Positions 22,002 through 32,888 of a stretch of DNA of 64,000 nt are shown here, one piece after another; position 1 is the first letter of the stretch; every line of letters begins with the position of its first letter. Below the pieces are notes generated by a model, which had not been told where the DNA came from, did no database searches, and saw only the letters and a program-made list of their open reading frames with translations. This stretch comes from Mesotaenium endlicherianum (lineage: Eukaryota > Streptophyta > Zygnematophyceae > Zygnematales > Mesotaeniaceae). A program made the position numbers and the translations under genes. The stretch lies in assembly GCA_009602735.1 (NCBI GenBank), contig WELA01002297.1:606293-670292 (forward strand), in the 5' to 3' direction.

Positions 22002-22745
22002 TGTAAGGTCATAGGTTTATGAAGTGCATTTTTTGGTTTCATGAAAGTATGTTTTGATTGTATAGTAATGTAGAGTGCATTTTTGTGGTCATTTTGATAA
22101 AAAGTTCATCGAATTTGGTCAAGTATTAAGAGAGTTATGGATTTTTGAAGTTTACTTAGTTTTGAGGTCGGTTGACGACTGTCCTTAATTCGCAGTGAGC
22201 GCGACCGTCGGATTGAGCGACAGTGTCGAGCGATCTGGCCCGTTAGAATGAACTCGAACCTTCACGTAAGTTCGGCTGACGCGGAGTGCCGACTAGGTCG
22301 ATTCACCTAGAAGTTTCGGTTTAGCCTAGCGCGTCTAAGATAGAATATTCTAGTAATGTCGATGCATGTATGTGGACGTCAATTCGGCCCGACACGTCAT
22401 ATTAGACTGATCTGGCTCACTCACGAATATTCTGGAAGGGACAATTTGACGAACACTTAGGAAAATCCATAGCTTCCTCCTAGGGAGGAGCACTTAGGCA
22501 AACAATTATAAATAGGCATAATTTCTTTGTTTCTTATCAGTTTCCACTTCCGTAAATTTCTACGGGTTTGTAACGACAACGCATTTCATCCCAAATTATT
22601 TGAGAGCAATTTTTTGCTGCGTAATATGTTGAGTAATTTTCTTAAGCTTTCTTAGTGATATGCCGCTGCACTCTTTAGTATGATTGCAACTAGTTCTTTT
22701 TCTCGTGAGTCACTACGCTTCCACTAGGGCACTCTGCCTCTTTCA
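22002..22745 (+). repeat. Family A solo LTR (744 bp)
   Basis: Bounded by TGTAAGGTCATAGG and CTCTTTCA, the inverse orientation of 4937-5679. Flanks are GTCGC (21997-22001) and GTCGT (22746-22750), a target duplication with one transition. It interrupts the integrase core of E: VSD is on one side, the continuation DPRF-type sequence on the other. Confidence 0.9.
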
Positions 22746-24158
22746 GTCGTGATCAGACACTATTCTTGATGGCAGGCCATGTAATCATAATATATTGTCA
22801 AAGATGGGTCTTGCTAACTAGGGTATTGTAACCTTGGTCGCTGTTGGGATGAAATGAGCCATCTTTGTAAGTCTGTCCACCATTGTTCATATTGCATTAT
22901 GGCCGCGTGGTGTCACTGGCAAGTCCACGATGAGGTCCATGGACATTTTTGTCCATTGTCTCTTGGAGATTGGTAGTGGTTGAAGAAGCCCTCCCGTCTT
23001 TTGTGATGATGATTTGATTCTTTGGCATGTGTTGCAGCTCCTGCAGTACTCCTTGACTTGCTTAAACAATCCTGGCCAGCAATAAGTCCTTGCGAGCACG
23101 CCCGTGGCCTTTAATATTCCAAAGTGACCTCCAAGTGGGTTGTTGTGTGCTTCTCAAAGTAACAAGAGTCGTAGCTCTTGATTGTTAGGCACGCATCTCT
23201 GTCCCGTGTCTTGTCTCACCCAACAATTTCCTTCTTGCTTCTTGTGAGGGTCAAGGGCTGCCTTGTCATTTGTGTAATAAGGGTGCGCGTCATAGGCGGC
23301 AGAAAATCGAGTTTCCAGATCTGTACTCAAGGATGTCATCACTGCATTTAGTTGCAGTCTTGAGAGGGGGTCGGCCGAGTTCGTCTTGCCGGGCTGGTAC
23401 TGAATCATGATGTTGTACTGTTGCAAGTATTCACTCCATCTTGCTTGTCTCTGTGAGAGATACGGCTGCGTCTGGAGGTGCTTCAACACCTCGTGGTCCG
23501 TAGTGAACAGCACCCTGCGTCCTTCAACGTAGCAGCGCCAAACCTTCAAGGCATGAATAATCGCCAATGCCTCTCGCTCCGTGGTTGTATAATTTTGCTC
23601 CGCTGGATTTAGCTTCCTTGACTCGTAGGCAATGGGCTGCAGTCCCTAGCCTTGGTCTTGAAGCAGGAGTGCTCCTATTGCATAGGAAGATGCATCGATC
23701 ATGACGTGGAAGGGCCAATCTGGATTTGGACTTGGTTGTGTGAGCACCGGGGATGTTGTCAATCTTTGTTTCAATTGTTGGAATGCTTCCTCCTCTTTGT
23801 TGGTCTAAACATATGGCTTGTCTTTCTTCAGTTGATCCGTGAGAGGGGCTGCTCTGTGCGAGAAGCTCTGGATGAATCTCCTTTACCAATTGGCAAATCC
23901 CAAGAATGATTGGAGTTCTTTCTCGCTCGTGGGGGTTGGCCATTCCTCCACCACGGTGGTCTTCTTGGGGTCCATCTTGATGCCATCAGCAGTCACGTGG
24001 AGACCTTGGAACTCCACTTCTTGTTTGCCAAACTCGCACTTTGACTCCTTTGCAAATAGCTTATTTTGCTTCAGGATTTTGAGCACTTCTTTCACGTGTC
24101 TTCCATGCTCTTCAAGGGTCTTGCTGTAGATGAGAATGTCGTCAATGAATACCACCAC
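22746..24158 (-). pseudogene. Element E pol: RT end, RNase H, integrase zinc region
   Basis: VVVFIDDILIYSK (intact catalytic FIDD) at 24158, RT thumb with ELQSFLGFANW. A frame slip follows, then RNase H remnants (MAIIHALKVWRCYVEG, TTDHEVLK), tether (QPGKTNSADPLSRL), integrase zinc region (YCRSCNTCQRIK) and MDLIVDLPVTPRGHN. Stops separate the open pieces. The core then continues, badly decayed, to the solo LTR at 22745. Confidence 0.8.
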
Positions 24159-24161
24159 AGA

Positions 24162-25283
24162 TCAATCCAGCAGGGGCTGAAATATGGTGTTCATCATAGT
24201 CATGAAAGTTGCTGGTGCGTTGGTGAGTCCAAATGGTAAGACCATGAACTCAAAATGTCCATATCTTGTCCTGAATGCCGTCTTCTCTATGTCCGGTTCT
24301 GCGATGCGAATCTGGTGGTAGCCGCTCCGTAAATGAATCTTCGTAAAGTACTTGGCTCCAACCAGCCGGTCCATGGGCTCATCCATGCGCGGCAGCAGGT
24401 ATTGATTCTTGATGGTGATCTTGTTGAGGGCGCGATAGTCCACACACATCCTCAAGGTACCATCTTTCTTCTTGACAAATAGCACCGGGGCTCCAAATGG
24501 CGACTTGCTAGGTCGAATGAAGCCATGCTCCAGTAGCTCCTTGATTTGCTTCTTGACTTCGTCTAGCTCCGTGTATGACATCTTGACGTAGGCCGAGAGA
24601 TGGGCTTGCTTCCGGGCTCCAACTCTATCTTGTGGTCTACGACTCTCCTGGGGGGTAGGCCCTTGCGCAGTTCCCAGGAGAATACTTCTTTGCAGTCCTC
24701 TAAGGCTTCTCGTATCTCCTTGGGAATGGGGTTGCCTTCTTGACTCTCGATGTCTTTCTTGATGTCTTGTGGCGTGATCAAGGCCAAAAGAAGCTCGTGT
24801 CCCCTCCCTTACAAGTCTCTTGAGTTGGAGGGCGGACAATAGTATCTCGTGTGCCGGCTTCTTGATATCTTGGGTCTGGATATTCTGGATTACGCGTAAA
24901 ACACAGATTGAAATGATGTCATTCTTCATCTTGATGGTACCGTCCCTCCAATCAACTTGAGGATTGTGCTTGGTCAATCAAGGCGTCCCTAGAATGACGT
25001 CGTACTTGCCCAATTTCATGGGGAAAAACACTACTCTATCCTTGAAGGACTTGATAGAGAGTGCCAAAGGGTACGTTTTCTTGGAAAGGGTAGTATAGGA
25101 AAATCCGTCGGACATCATAATCTCCTCGTCGTGGTCAATAGTAATACCGTGCTTGGTGGCAAAATCTGCAGCGATGAAGTTGCCTTGAGCTCCGCTATCC
25201 ACCAAGATGTGGACCTTCTCTCCTCCAAGGTAACCTGTTAAACTCATTGGGGCTGGAACGTCCTCTTCAACGGCGGTCTCCAC
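24162..25283 (-). pseudogene. Element E pol: protease and reverse transcriptase
   Basis: Protease VDSGAQGNFIA at about 25190. A stop at 24975-24977 falls where the family has Trp (GTPWL to GTP-stop-L, TGG to TGA). RT motifs: [46 protein letters not shown] second stop near 24160 falls just before the catalytic box. A frame slip near 24600 separates the linker from RT. Confidence 0.82.
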
Positions 25284-25339
25284 CTCACTTGGCTTGTTGT
25301 CTTCTCATGATGTGGGTTTTGGGGTGGTAGGCTCCGGGC

Positions 25340-26380
25340 CTACCGACACTGTCCGTTTTTTGACAACTTTTTGGGATACGAGAGTGCACAATGGCCCTTT
25401 TCCTTACAATAAAAGCATAGTCCAGCCGTCATGAGAGCTTCTTTTTCAACCGGGGCGAGTCTTGCTTTCACTCCTTGTTGGTTTTTTGCATCATAAATGT
25501 CATTAGAGGGTCTTCCACTCTTCCGGCCAGCCGCGGGGTCTCTTCTAATAACTCCAATTTCCATGGGTGTGGGTCCACATTCAGATGTGGAAGGGGCTGC
25601 GTACACCTGCGTTGTTGGTACCCGTGAAGATGAAGGCAACGAATGCTTGAAATCCAAAGTATCCACCTTTTGGGCAACTTCAATGATCTTTGAGAAGTTC
25701 GTCACGTCGCGTAATTCTACTTTGTTTGCCACCTTGGGCTTGAGGCCAGACACAAAATGATCAATCTTCTTTTGGAGCGACATGTTGGGGATCTCAAGGG
25801 TGAGGTCATGAAATCTGGATGTATATTCTTGAACGGACGTGGTTTGCTTGAGATGGCGAAGCTTTTCTCAAGCAATTTTCTCCGCATTGATAGGCATGAA
25901 TTGCTTCTGGAGGGCTTCACGAAATCCACCCATCTTGCATATGATGGTGGGGGCTCTTGGCCGGGTACAGGATGCGCCACAGCTTGATATACAGCTGCTT
26001 GATAGTTACGCCACCATGATGTTGCTGCTCCTCTGAGCAAGATAACGGCAAAAGGGACGTAGTCCTCCTCGGGTACTTCAAGGAATGTGAGGTACGTCTC
26101 CACTTGGTAGAGCCACAGATTCAGTTTGGCTCCTCTTTCAGGATTAACGTGTGTCGGGTTTGCCGGGCTTGATGAGTTTCCTTGCTCTTGTAGGCTCTTG
26201 TGGAGGCGTGGGAGCCGGGGCTGGATTTGCATTATTGCTTGCAAAAGGGGCAGTTATGGCAGCCATAGCTTCTCTTGACGCTTGCACGGTTGCTTCATAG
26301 GTGGCCAAGCCCAGTTGGTTGTGAATAGCCATTAGGAAGGCTGCCCACTCATTTGGGGGAACTCCTTGCGGCGGGGTCAA
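25340..26380 (-). pseudogene. Element E gag
   Basis: Three overlapping open pieces in different frames. Start near 26380 (MTPPQGVPPNEWAAFL), capsid-like part (LNLWLYQVETYLTF, SWWRNYQAA), and a nucleocapsid knuckle CFYCKEKGHCALSYP in which the last Cys of the C-x2-C-x4-H-x4-C pattern is Tyr. At least two indels are needed to explain the frame changes. Confidence 0.78.
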
Positions 26381-26564
26381 CTTATTACAGCGGCTGCCAC
26401 GGGATCTGATGGTGCTCCTCCTTGTGGTCCTCCTTGTGGTGGCAGATTTTCTTCATTGGGCTCTCCCGTCGGCGCTGGAGGAGGGTCTTTTGGAGGTGTA
26501 TTGCCTCCTTCAGAAGCTTGTTGTTGGTGTTGAGAATCGGCCATCTTCTTGTGCTACCAAAGTG

Positions 26565-26580
26565 CCTGGCTCCGATACAA
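26565..26580 (-). other. Primer binding site of element E
   Basis: Minus strand TTGTATCGGAGCCAGG, one base inside the 5' LTR. One mismatch at the second base to the TGGTATCGGAGC used by the other families. Confidence 0.8.
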
Positions 26581-26581
26581 C

Positions 26582-27077
26582 TGTAGTGAAACAGATAAAT
26601 AAAGTACTTAACAAAGTAGAATACTTTATTTAGTCATGACTAGGATCTTTAAACATAAGTGGTAGCTTCTTGAAAGAGAGATGGTTTTAAGAAAGTTGAT
26701 ATATTTCTCAAACTTGGCAAGTACAAGAGTGATTCTCAAATGCCGTTCTATGCTCTAGCTATTGTTTATATACTTGCTACGAAAGTAATTTCTAGGAAGG
26801 TGCATGTTGATGTGTTGGCACCCAACACATCCCAAAACTTGCCACCTCTTCTAGAATAATGTACACATATTCTTTTGACCTAAAAAAGGAACATTTAACT
26901 TTTGCCATATGGAATTCTTCTAGGTCTTTCCTCTAACTTCGAAAATGCCTTAAGGTTCAAAGGATATGAACCAAGTCACTAGAGTATCTACACTTGACTC
27001 CACACAATACTACTCCGAATATATTCAAAAGTATTAATAGATATGCAAACTAATATATTATAAGTCAAATCACTACA
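26582..27077 (-). repeat. Element E 5' LTR (496 bp)
   Basis: Plus strand TGTAGTGAAACAG to AATCACTACA. The two ends form an 8-base perfect inverted repeat (TGTAGTGA/TCACTACA), longer than the usual TG/CA. Followed by GGTGT and the second part of the hAT exon. Confidence 0.92.
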
Positions 27078-27971
27078 GGTGTTGAAGATAGAAGCTTGGG
27101 AGAAGAAACAGAAGAAGGGACTACCAATGATAGGTTGTAGCATTGTAGCAGATGGGTGGACTGATCCATGCGGGCATCTTCTTTTGAATGTGCTTATGGT
27201 TGTGGGAGGCACTAAGATGTTCATGGATGCTATCAACACTGAGGGTGAAAGGAAAATGTGTGACTACATTGGGAACCACCTGCTTGCGGCCGTGGAGAAG
27301 ATAGGCGTCGACCATGTTGTACAGCTTTGCACAGTCTCTGCAGCTAACATTGTAGCTAGCTGTAATGTGGTTCGCGAGAAGCACCCGCAGAAGTATTGGA
27401 CCCCTTGTGCTGCTCACATTTTGGACCTGCTGTTGAAAGACCTAGGAAAGATAAAAGAGCTAGAGGGCATCATCGATAGCTTCACACTTGGTCCAGCTTG
27501 TTGCAAACCACCACATACCTCACGCTCTTTACCATGAGCATGGGACAAGGCTAAAAATAAACTAGAGTTGTTGAAGCCAGGACCTACGAGGTTTGCTAGT
27601 AACTTCCTTTGCTTGCAAAGACTCTCATCGTTGTGAGGGATATCTTACAAGCTAGGGTGTGTGACAGTAGGTGGCTTGAGTGGGCGGTAAAGAACGGTTT
27701 TGTAGGTGAGGCTACAAAGGTTAGAGACCTAGTTCGTGACATGAACTTTGGGAGCGAGTGAAGGTATGGGTAGCCGTGTGTGAGCCGATCGTAGTTCTTC
27801 TTCGACTAGTCGACTCTCCACAACCTTCTCTTGGGAAGATCTAGGCTCGCATGAGTGCCATTAAAATTCATATGCATGAGGTTGGAGGACTCAAACCAAC
27901 ACAAAGAACCCAAGTTAAGAAGGACGTGAAGGCTCGCTGGGAGCAGCTTCACAGCCCCCTACATTCTGCGG
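27078..27971 (+). pseudogene. hAT transposase, central part (DUF659-like and linker)
   Basis: Continues the exon cut at 12213. GCSIVADGWTDPCGHLLLNVL is the DUF659 signature of plant hAT proteins. YWTPCAAHILDLLLKDLGKI and later KPGPTRFASNFLCLQRL follow in a shifted frame after about 27500. At least two frameshifts and a stop (near 27640) are present. It ends with HSAG split by a phase-1 intron: GT at 27972 and AG at 28153-28154. Joining gives HSAGYYLDPKF, a hallmark hAT segment, which confirms the splice. Confidence 0.85.
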
Positions 27972-28154
27972 GTAAAAGTATATTTTGTTGTTGCTCACCT
28001 TTCTTGCTTGGCGACTGCTGTTCTCTTGTATGCTTGTTATTGTGTGCCGGTCATTGTCATTGTGCTTGTTATTGTTATTGCTCTCTTTTTGTGTCAAGTG
28101 CATTGTGTTGTGGATCATATACTGAGTTTGCTTATTGACTTTGTGTGGCTACAG

Positions 28155-28834
28155 GATACTATCTGGACCCCAAGTTCCAAGACCATGAGTCTTGGGCTGT
28201 TGAGAAGTATCTACTAACCGATTGGTCCGACGTGCGGAATACCCTTGTCGGAGGAGGTGTGGCTGACCGAGCGTTGGTGGATCGAGAGTTGGCGCTCTAC
28301 CGACAGAGCGGTGACATTTTTGGCGATGACGTTTGCAAGGCTAATAAGACCATGATGCCTGCTCACGTGTGGTGGGAAACATACGGAAGTCATTGTCCTA
28401 ATCTTCGGCTTCTTGCTATGAGAATACTGTCGCAACCTGGTTCAGCAGCTGCATGTGAGAGAAATTGGTCTGAGTACGGGTTTGTTCATAGTCCACTTCG
28501 CAATAGTCTGCTCCCTACTAGAGCAAAGAAGTTAGTGTACGTGCATTCTATGTTGAGACTTCAGGAGAAGAGTTTGGACTTCCTTGGACCAAGTGTTGGC
28601 GCAACTCAATGGGTTGAAAAGGCGAAGTTCTTAGAGACACCTAAAAAGGAGGGTCTCAATCTTGCCATGCACACCTCGTTGAGTGAGGAAGGGGAGATGG
28701 AGGTAGAGGAAGAGGAGGTAGAGGAAGAAGAGGTGGAGGAGCGATCGAGTGTTAGAATTAGCTTGTACTTAGAATTGTTGTCGAACTCATTTTTTCTTTC
28801 TAAGCCTTTGCTCACTCTTAAATGTCGCATTTAA
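28155..28834 (+). pseudogene. hAT transposase, C-terminal exon (dimerisation domain)
   Basis: Encodes YYLDPKFQDHESWAVEKYL, then the hATC dimerisation region: PAHVWWETYGSHCPNLRLLA, ILSQPGSAAACERNWSEY, RNSLLPTRAKKLVYVHSMLR. It ends with an acidic Glu-rich tail (28690-28745) and a stop at 28832-28834. This part alone is free of stops. With the N-terminal exon it marks a once-complete hAT transposase gene about 2.2 kb long without insertions. Confidence 0.88.
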
Positions 28835-29869
28835 AAGAATTTCTTACTTATTATACATGCTTGTTAAAAGGCTTAATCTTCTTCACACTTGTTTGTTAAA
28901 GCTTATTATACTCAATGAAGAAGCAAATATCCTCCTCAGCCTCCTGCTGATGTAATTAACTTTATGAAGAAGTACTAAAAACAAGCTCTGCTAAGCAGCC
29001 CTCCAAGTAGTTTCTTACACTTTTTTTCGCTAAGTCTAAATTGTTTTTTTTCACACATGGAGGCAATAAATAAGTACTTCTTCATTCTTATGTGTTTGTT
29101 GATTATGAGTGTGAGTGACTTTATAAGCTTTACTAAAGCTTGTTAGTCTCAGATATGATGAAAAAGTATTCTTACATCTTATGTCTGAACTAACCAAGTC
29201 GTTAAAAAGTACAAAAAAAAGGCTCTGCTAATCGGCCCTCCCAATTTCCCCTCCCATTTTCCCTTCCAAGTCTTTTCAAAACAGCTTACAACAACAAACC
29301 GCCACAATGGTAAAGACCGCTTTATGGCCCTTTCGTAATGCTGCGCTATTCGCTGTCGGTGGCAAGGGTTCAAGCCCGTCTTCTTGCATCATTGGCACCC
29401 AATCGCGTCAGACTTCAGTAGTCATTTTTGTCAAACAGACAAAATAATGTAGAGCAGCTTTGTTGATAGTGTTACGTCAACATCAATGAGTCGTACAAAT
29501 TTGTGTGGCACTTTGGTAAGTCGACGCCCTCGAGAACCAGTGGCGAGAGTTCAAACCCGTCCGCTTACGTCCGGAGTGAGTGTCAAGAATGAAAATTATT
29601 TTTGAGACTCGTCGCTGCACAGCGGGCAACGAAAACTTTCGAAAGCGCATGAAAAAAAAAACTAACAATTTTGAACGAGAAAACTGTCTGACACGACGTA
29701 GTACTTTTACACGTGCCACCGACACGGACGTCGACGTTGGAGCTACATGACGTCGACGACATCGCGACTTGGCGCACTAGGCAAACTAAGCTTTTTTTTG
29801 AACACCGAACTAAGCGAACGTGCGCACTTGGCAAACTAAGCAAACAAGCGAACGGCGTAATCCTATGAC
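28835..29869. other. Intergenic sequence with tRNA-like fragments
   Basis: No gene seen. GGCTCTGCTAATCGGCCCTCC at 29220 resembles GCTCTGCTAAGCAGCCCTCC at 28986, a short repeat. At 29285-29380 and 29495-29565 there are two stretches with an A-box-like segment (ATGGTAAAG, TGGTAAGTCG) and a B-box-like segment (GGGTTCAAGCCCGTC, GAGTTCAAACCCGTC). These may be decayed SINE or tRNA-derived sequences. The terminal inverted repeat of the hAT element could not be placed. Confidence 0.35.
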
Positions 29870-31089
29870 TATGAACTTGAACAAACCATAGTGACACCTG
29901 AAGGCAGTCTTCTGAATGTCTCCTTCCGTAATCCGTACCTGGTCATAGCCACTATTCAAATTGATCTTCGAGGAATACTTCGCTCCAACAAGCTTGTCAA
30001 TCAAATCGTCCACTCGTGGAAGTGGGTACCTGTTCTTGATGGTATCTTGTTGACTGCTCAATAATCGACACACATCCTTATACTCCCATCCTTCTTAATC
30101 ACAAATTGGACTGGCGCTGCAAATGGAGACTCGCTGGGTCGGATGAATTCTTTCTCCAATAACTATGTCAGCTGCTTCTTCAACTCATCCAACTCCGAAA
30201 ACGATTGTTGATAGGCGGGTCTCACTGGTGGCTTGCTCCTTGGTTCCAATTTGATCTTGTGATCCATATCTCTCTGTGGAGGTAATCCTGCAGGTAGCTC
30301 CTCAAGAAAAACGCACTTGAACTCCTCCAACAGCACCTTAATTTGGGCAGGCATCTCAGCAGGCTTCTTCTTCTCTGGCGGCACGCGCTCGCCCAGGCTT
30401 TTAGAATGCACGCTTGCTCCATCAAATGACCAAGCTAGGGCCACCGAAACAAGATACATCTCCTTCACCTGATTTGCCCTGCATAGCTTCTTAACTTGCA
30501 GGCTCTACAGAAAACAATTATTTGTGGTCGTAACTACCTCCACCTGTTTTGCTGTCTCCATTTGACCATCACGCCCTTGGACTTTCACTTGTCCTATGCT
30601 CCAGTGCACTTGAGGGTTGGCTTTTCTTAGCCATGGTCGGCCCAATATCACCTCATGGTGACCTAACTCTGCCTGCTCCATAACTTCATTACTCTGGTGT
30701 CCCGCTACTTCCACGTGAATAGCTTCCGCAGGTGCACCACACTTAAGTCTCTGCCCATTCACCAAAATTGCCTCCTTAGGCTCATAATGCTTCTGCACAG
30801 GGATTTGCCACTCCTTCACCAGCTTCTTGTGCACAAAGTTTGCACTTGCGCCACTGTCGACCAGACACCTCGCCTTGTTGCCATCGACTACTTCTTCCAC
30901 GATAATAGGCTTGTCAACATCTCGTCTTTCGCTTCTCGACAGGCTCCTGGATGTAACCTCCTTGTAAGTTTCCTTCTTCACGCTAGTACACACCCCCGAA
31001 TGACATAGTGGCGTCCTCCTTTTTCCTGCTGTTGAGGTTGCTTTGCCTCCGCACGACAGTATCGAGTTGGATGTCCAAGCTTGCCACAA
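29870..31089 (-). pseudogene. A2 pol: protease and part of reverse transcriptase
   Basis: Protease [15 protein letters not shown] near 30850, identical in this stretch to A1. The linker holds REIWIT/RDMDHKIKLEPRSKP-type sequence, then RT up to [13 protein letters not shown] and [12 protein letters not shown] at about 29900. A stop at 30502-30504 interrupts the protease-RT linker, and frame slips lie near 30110-30160. The catalytic YxDD region is lost with the truncation. Confidence 0.82.
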
Positions 31090-31985
31090 TTATAGTAGGG
31101 TCCTCTCGGCTTGTAACTCTGCTGCTGCTTGCGCTGGTTTGGAACAAGTCCAAATTCCATAGAAATTGGACCTTGTCCACTCGTGCTTGGCGCTTGAGAT
31201 CCAAGGTGTTGATGTCCTCCAAAGTTGTGATTGCTCCACTGCCTCTGACTATACTCCACAGCGTCGACCCTCGTTGCTGATGCCATCATTTCTCCAAGAC
31301 TGGTAGGGTCCTTGAGCGCCACTTCCTTGGCCACAGTTCGCTTGAGTCCCCTCTTGAACTTGTCCATCATCTCCGACTCGTGCATGGATGGACATTGAAG
31401 TACCAGCTCATTGAAGCGCGATGCATACTCCTGAACGCTTCCTCGTTGACGAAGGCGCACCAATAGATCTCGAGCGGTAGCCTCGGGTGCAATAGGTTAA
31501 AATTGCCTCTTCAAACCTTCAAAAAGCTAATCAATAGTTGCAGGAACTCCAGACAGCTGCTCTTCTCGTTCATACCAAGCTCCGGCACTCTTCTGCACTA
31601 AAGTTATGACAAAGGCGACTTGCCTGTCGGGTGTAAGCGCATAATACTCCATAAACTTCTTCACTCCAAAAATTCATTGATGAACAGTCGGCGATCCACG
31701 CTCTCCACTATACACTTCAGGCTTAGGCGCACGCACTCTCGATGCTGGTGGAATAAATGGTTGCACCACTGGTTGAACATAGATTGGTGGTATAGCAGGT
31801 GCAGGTGCCGAAGTCGTTGAAGTGGCATTCCCAACAACAACTTGCACCATTCTCACCACCTCCTCGCGCATATTTTGTTGAAACTGGGCGTAGACTTCTC
31901 CTCCAATTGCATTCGTCATTTGCCTCAGAATCGCCTGCATCTCTTGTTGCTCTCTGGTCATTATTGGTGCTGCCCGCAGCCCCAC
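30978..31985 (-). pseudogene. A2 gag
   Basis: Starts near 31985 (MTREQQEMQAILRQMTNA, after a short leader). Capsid region to SGERGSPTVHQ, stops near 31500-31670, then LRQRGSVQEYASRFNELVL and the CCHC knuckle CYNCGKLGHPTRYC. It overlaps the protease frame by about 110 bases in the -1 frame, the same arrangement as in A1. Confidence 0.82.
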
Positions 31986-32076
31986 GCGCTCAACATGCTC
32001 GACATGTTCGCCTCCTCCAGCTACCGACTGCTACTCCACAATATAATATGCAAACTTGCCCAGCTCCAGTACCACA

Positions 32077-32888
32077 TGAAAGGGGCGGGGTGCCCTAGTG
32101 GAAGCATAGTGACTCACGAGGAAAAGAACTAGTCGCAATCGTACTAAAGAGTGCAGCGGCATATCACTAAGAAAGCTTAGGAAAATTACTCAACATATTA
32201 CGCAGCAAAAAATTGCTCTCAAATAATTTGGGATGAAATGCGTTGTCGTTACAAACCCGTAGAAATTTACGGAAGTGGAAACTGATAAGAAATGAGGAAG
32301 TTATGCCTATTTATAATTCTCTAACCTAAGTCCTCCCCAGGCGGGAGGGCCGCTTAGCAACGGATTTTCCTAAGTGTTTATTAAATTGTCCTGCCGAAAT
32401 ATTGGTGAGTAGGCTAGATCAGTCTCATCTGACGTGTCGGGTCAATTTGACGTCTACATGCATGCATCAAAATATATAGACTACACTAACTTAGACGCGC
32501 TAGGCTAATCCGAAACTTCTAGGTAAATCGGCCTAGTCGGCATTCCGCGTTAGCCGAAATTACGTGAAAATTTGAATTCTCTCTAATGGGCCAGATCGTT
32601 CGACGCTGTCGGTCAATCCGACAGTCGCGCTCACTGCGGATTTAAGGACAGTCGTCAACCGACCTCAAAACTAAAAAAAACTTCAGAAATTCATAACTTT
32701 CTCAATACTTAATTCAATGAACTTTGTATCAAAATGACCACACAAATGGAGTCTACACTACTTTGTAATCAAAATTTACTTTCTTGGAATTCAAAAATGC
32801 ACTTTGTAAAGCTATGACACACTACTTTGTAATCAAAATTTACTTTCTTGGAATTCAAAAATGCACTTTGTAAAGCTATGACCTTACA
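32077..32888 (-). repeat. A2 5' LTR (812 bp) with 64-bp internal duplication
   Basis: Plus strand TGAAAGGGGCG to GACCTTACA. Longer than the A1 LTR because of a tandem duplication with a 64-base offset (copies starting at 32755 and 32819, both beginning ACACTACTTTGTAATC). The primer site just left of it reads TGGTACTGGAGCTG on the minus strand. Confidence 0.87.

Larger units (their letters stand above)
12214..27077 (-). mobile_element. Ty3/gypsy retrotransposon E with two nested insertions
   Basis: Minus-strand element bounded by LTRs 12214-12715 (3') and 26582-27077 (5'). GGTGT stands directly before (12209-12213) and after (27078-27082), inside the hAT transposase exon. The internal part encodes gag, protease, RT, RNase H, integrase and chromodomain, all broken. 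Integrase is interrupted by element D (14375-21911) and by a family A solo LTR (22002-22745). Without these the element would be about 6.6 kb. Confidence 0.92.
29870..32888 (-). mobile_element. Ty3/gypsy family A copy 2 (A2), 3' truncated
   Basis: Minus strand: 5' LTR 32077-32888, primer site, gag, protease, and reverse transcriptase up to about 29870, where similarity to A1 stops. RNase H, integrase and 3' LTR are missing. The coding parts carry several stops and frameshifts relative to A1. Confidence 0.88.
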
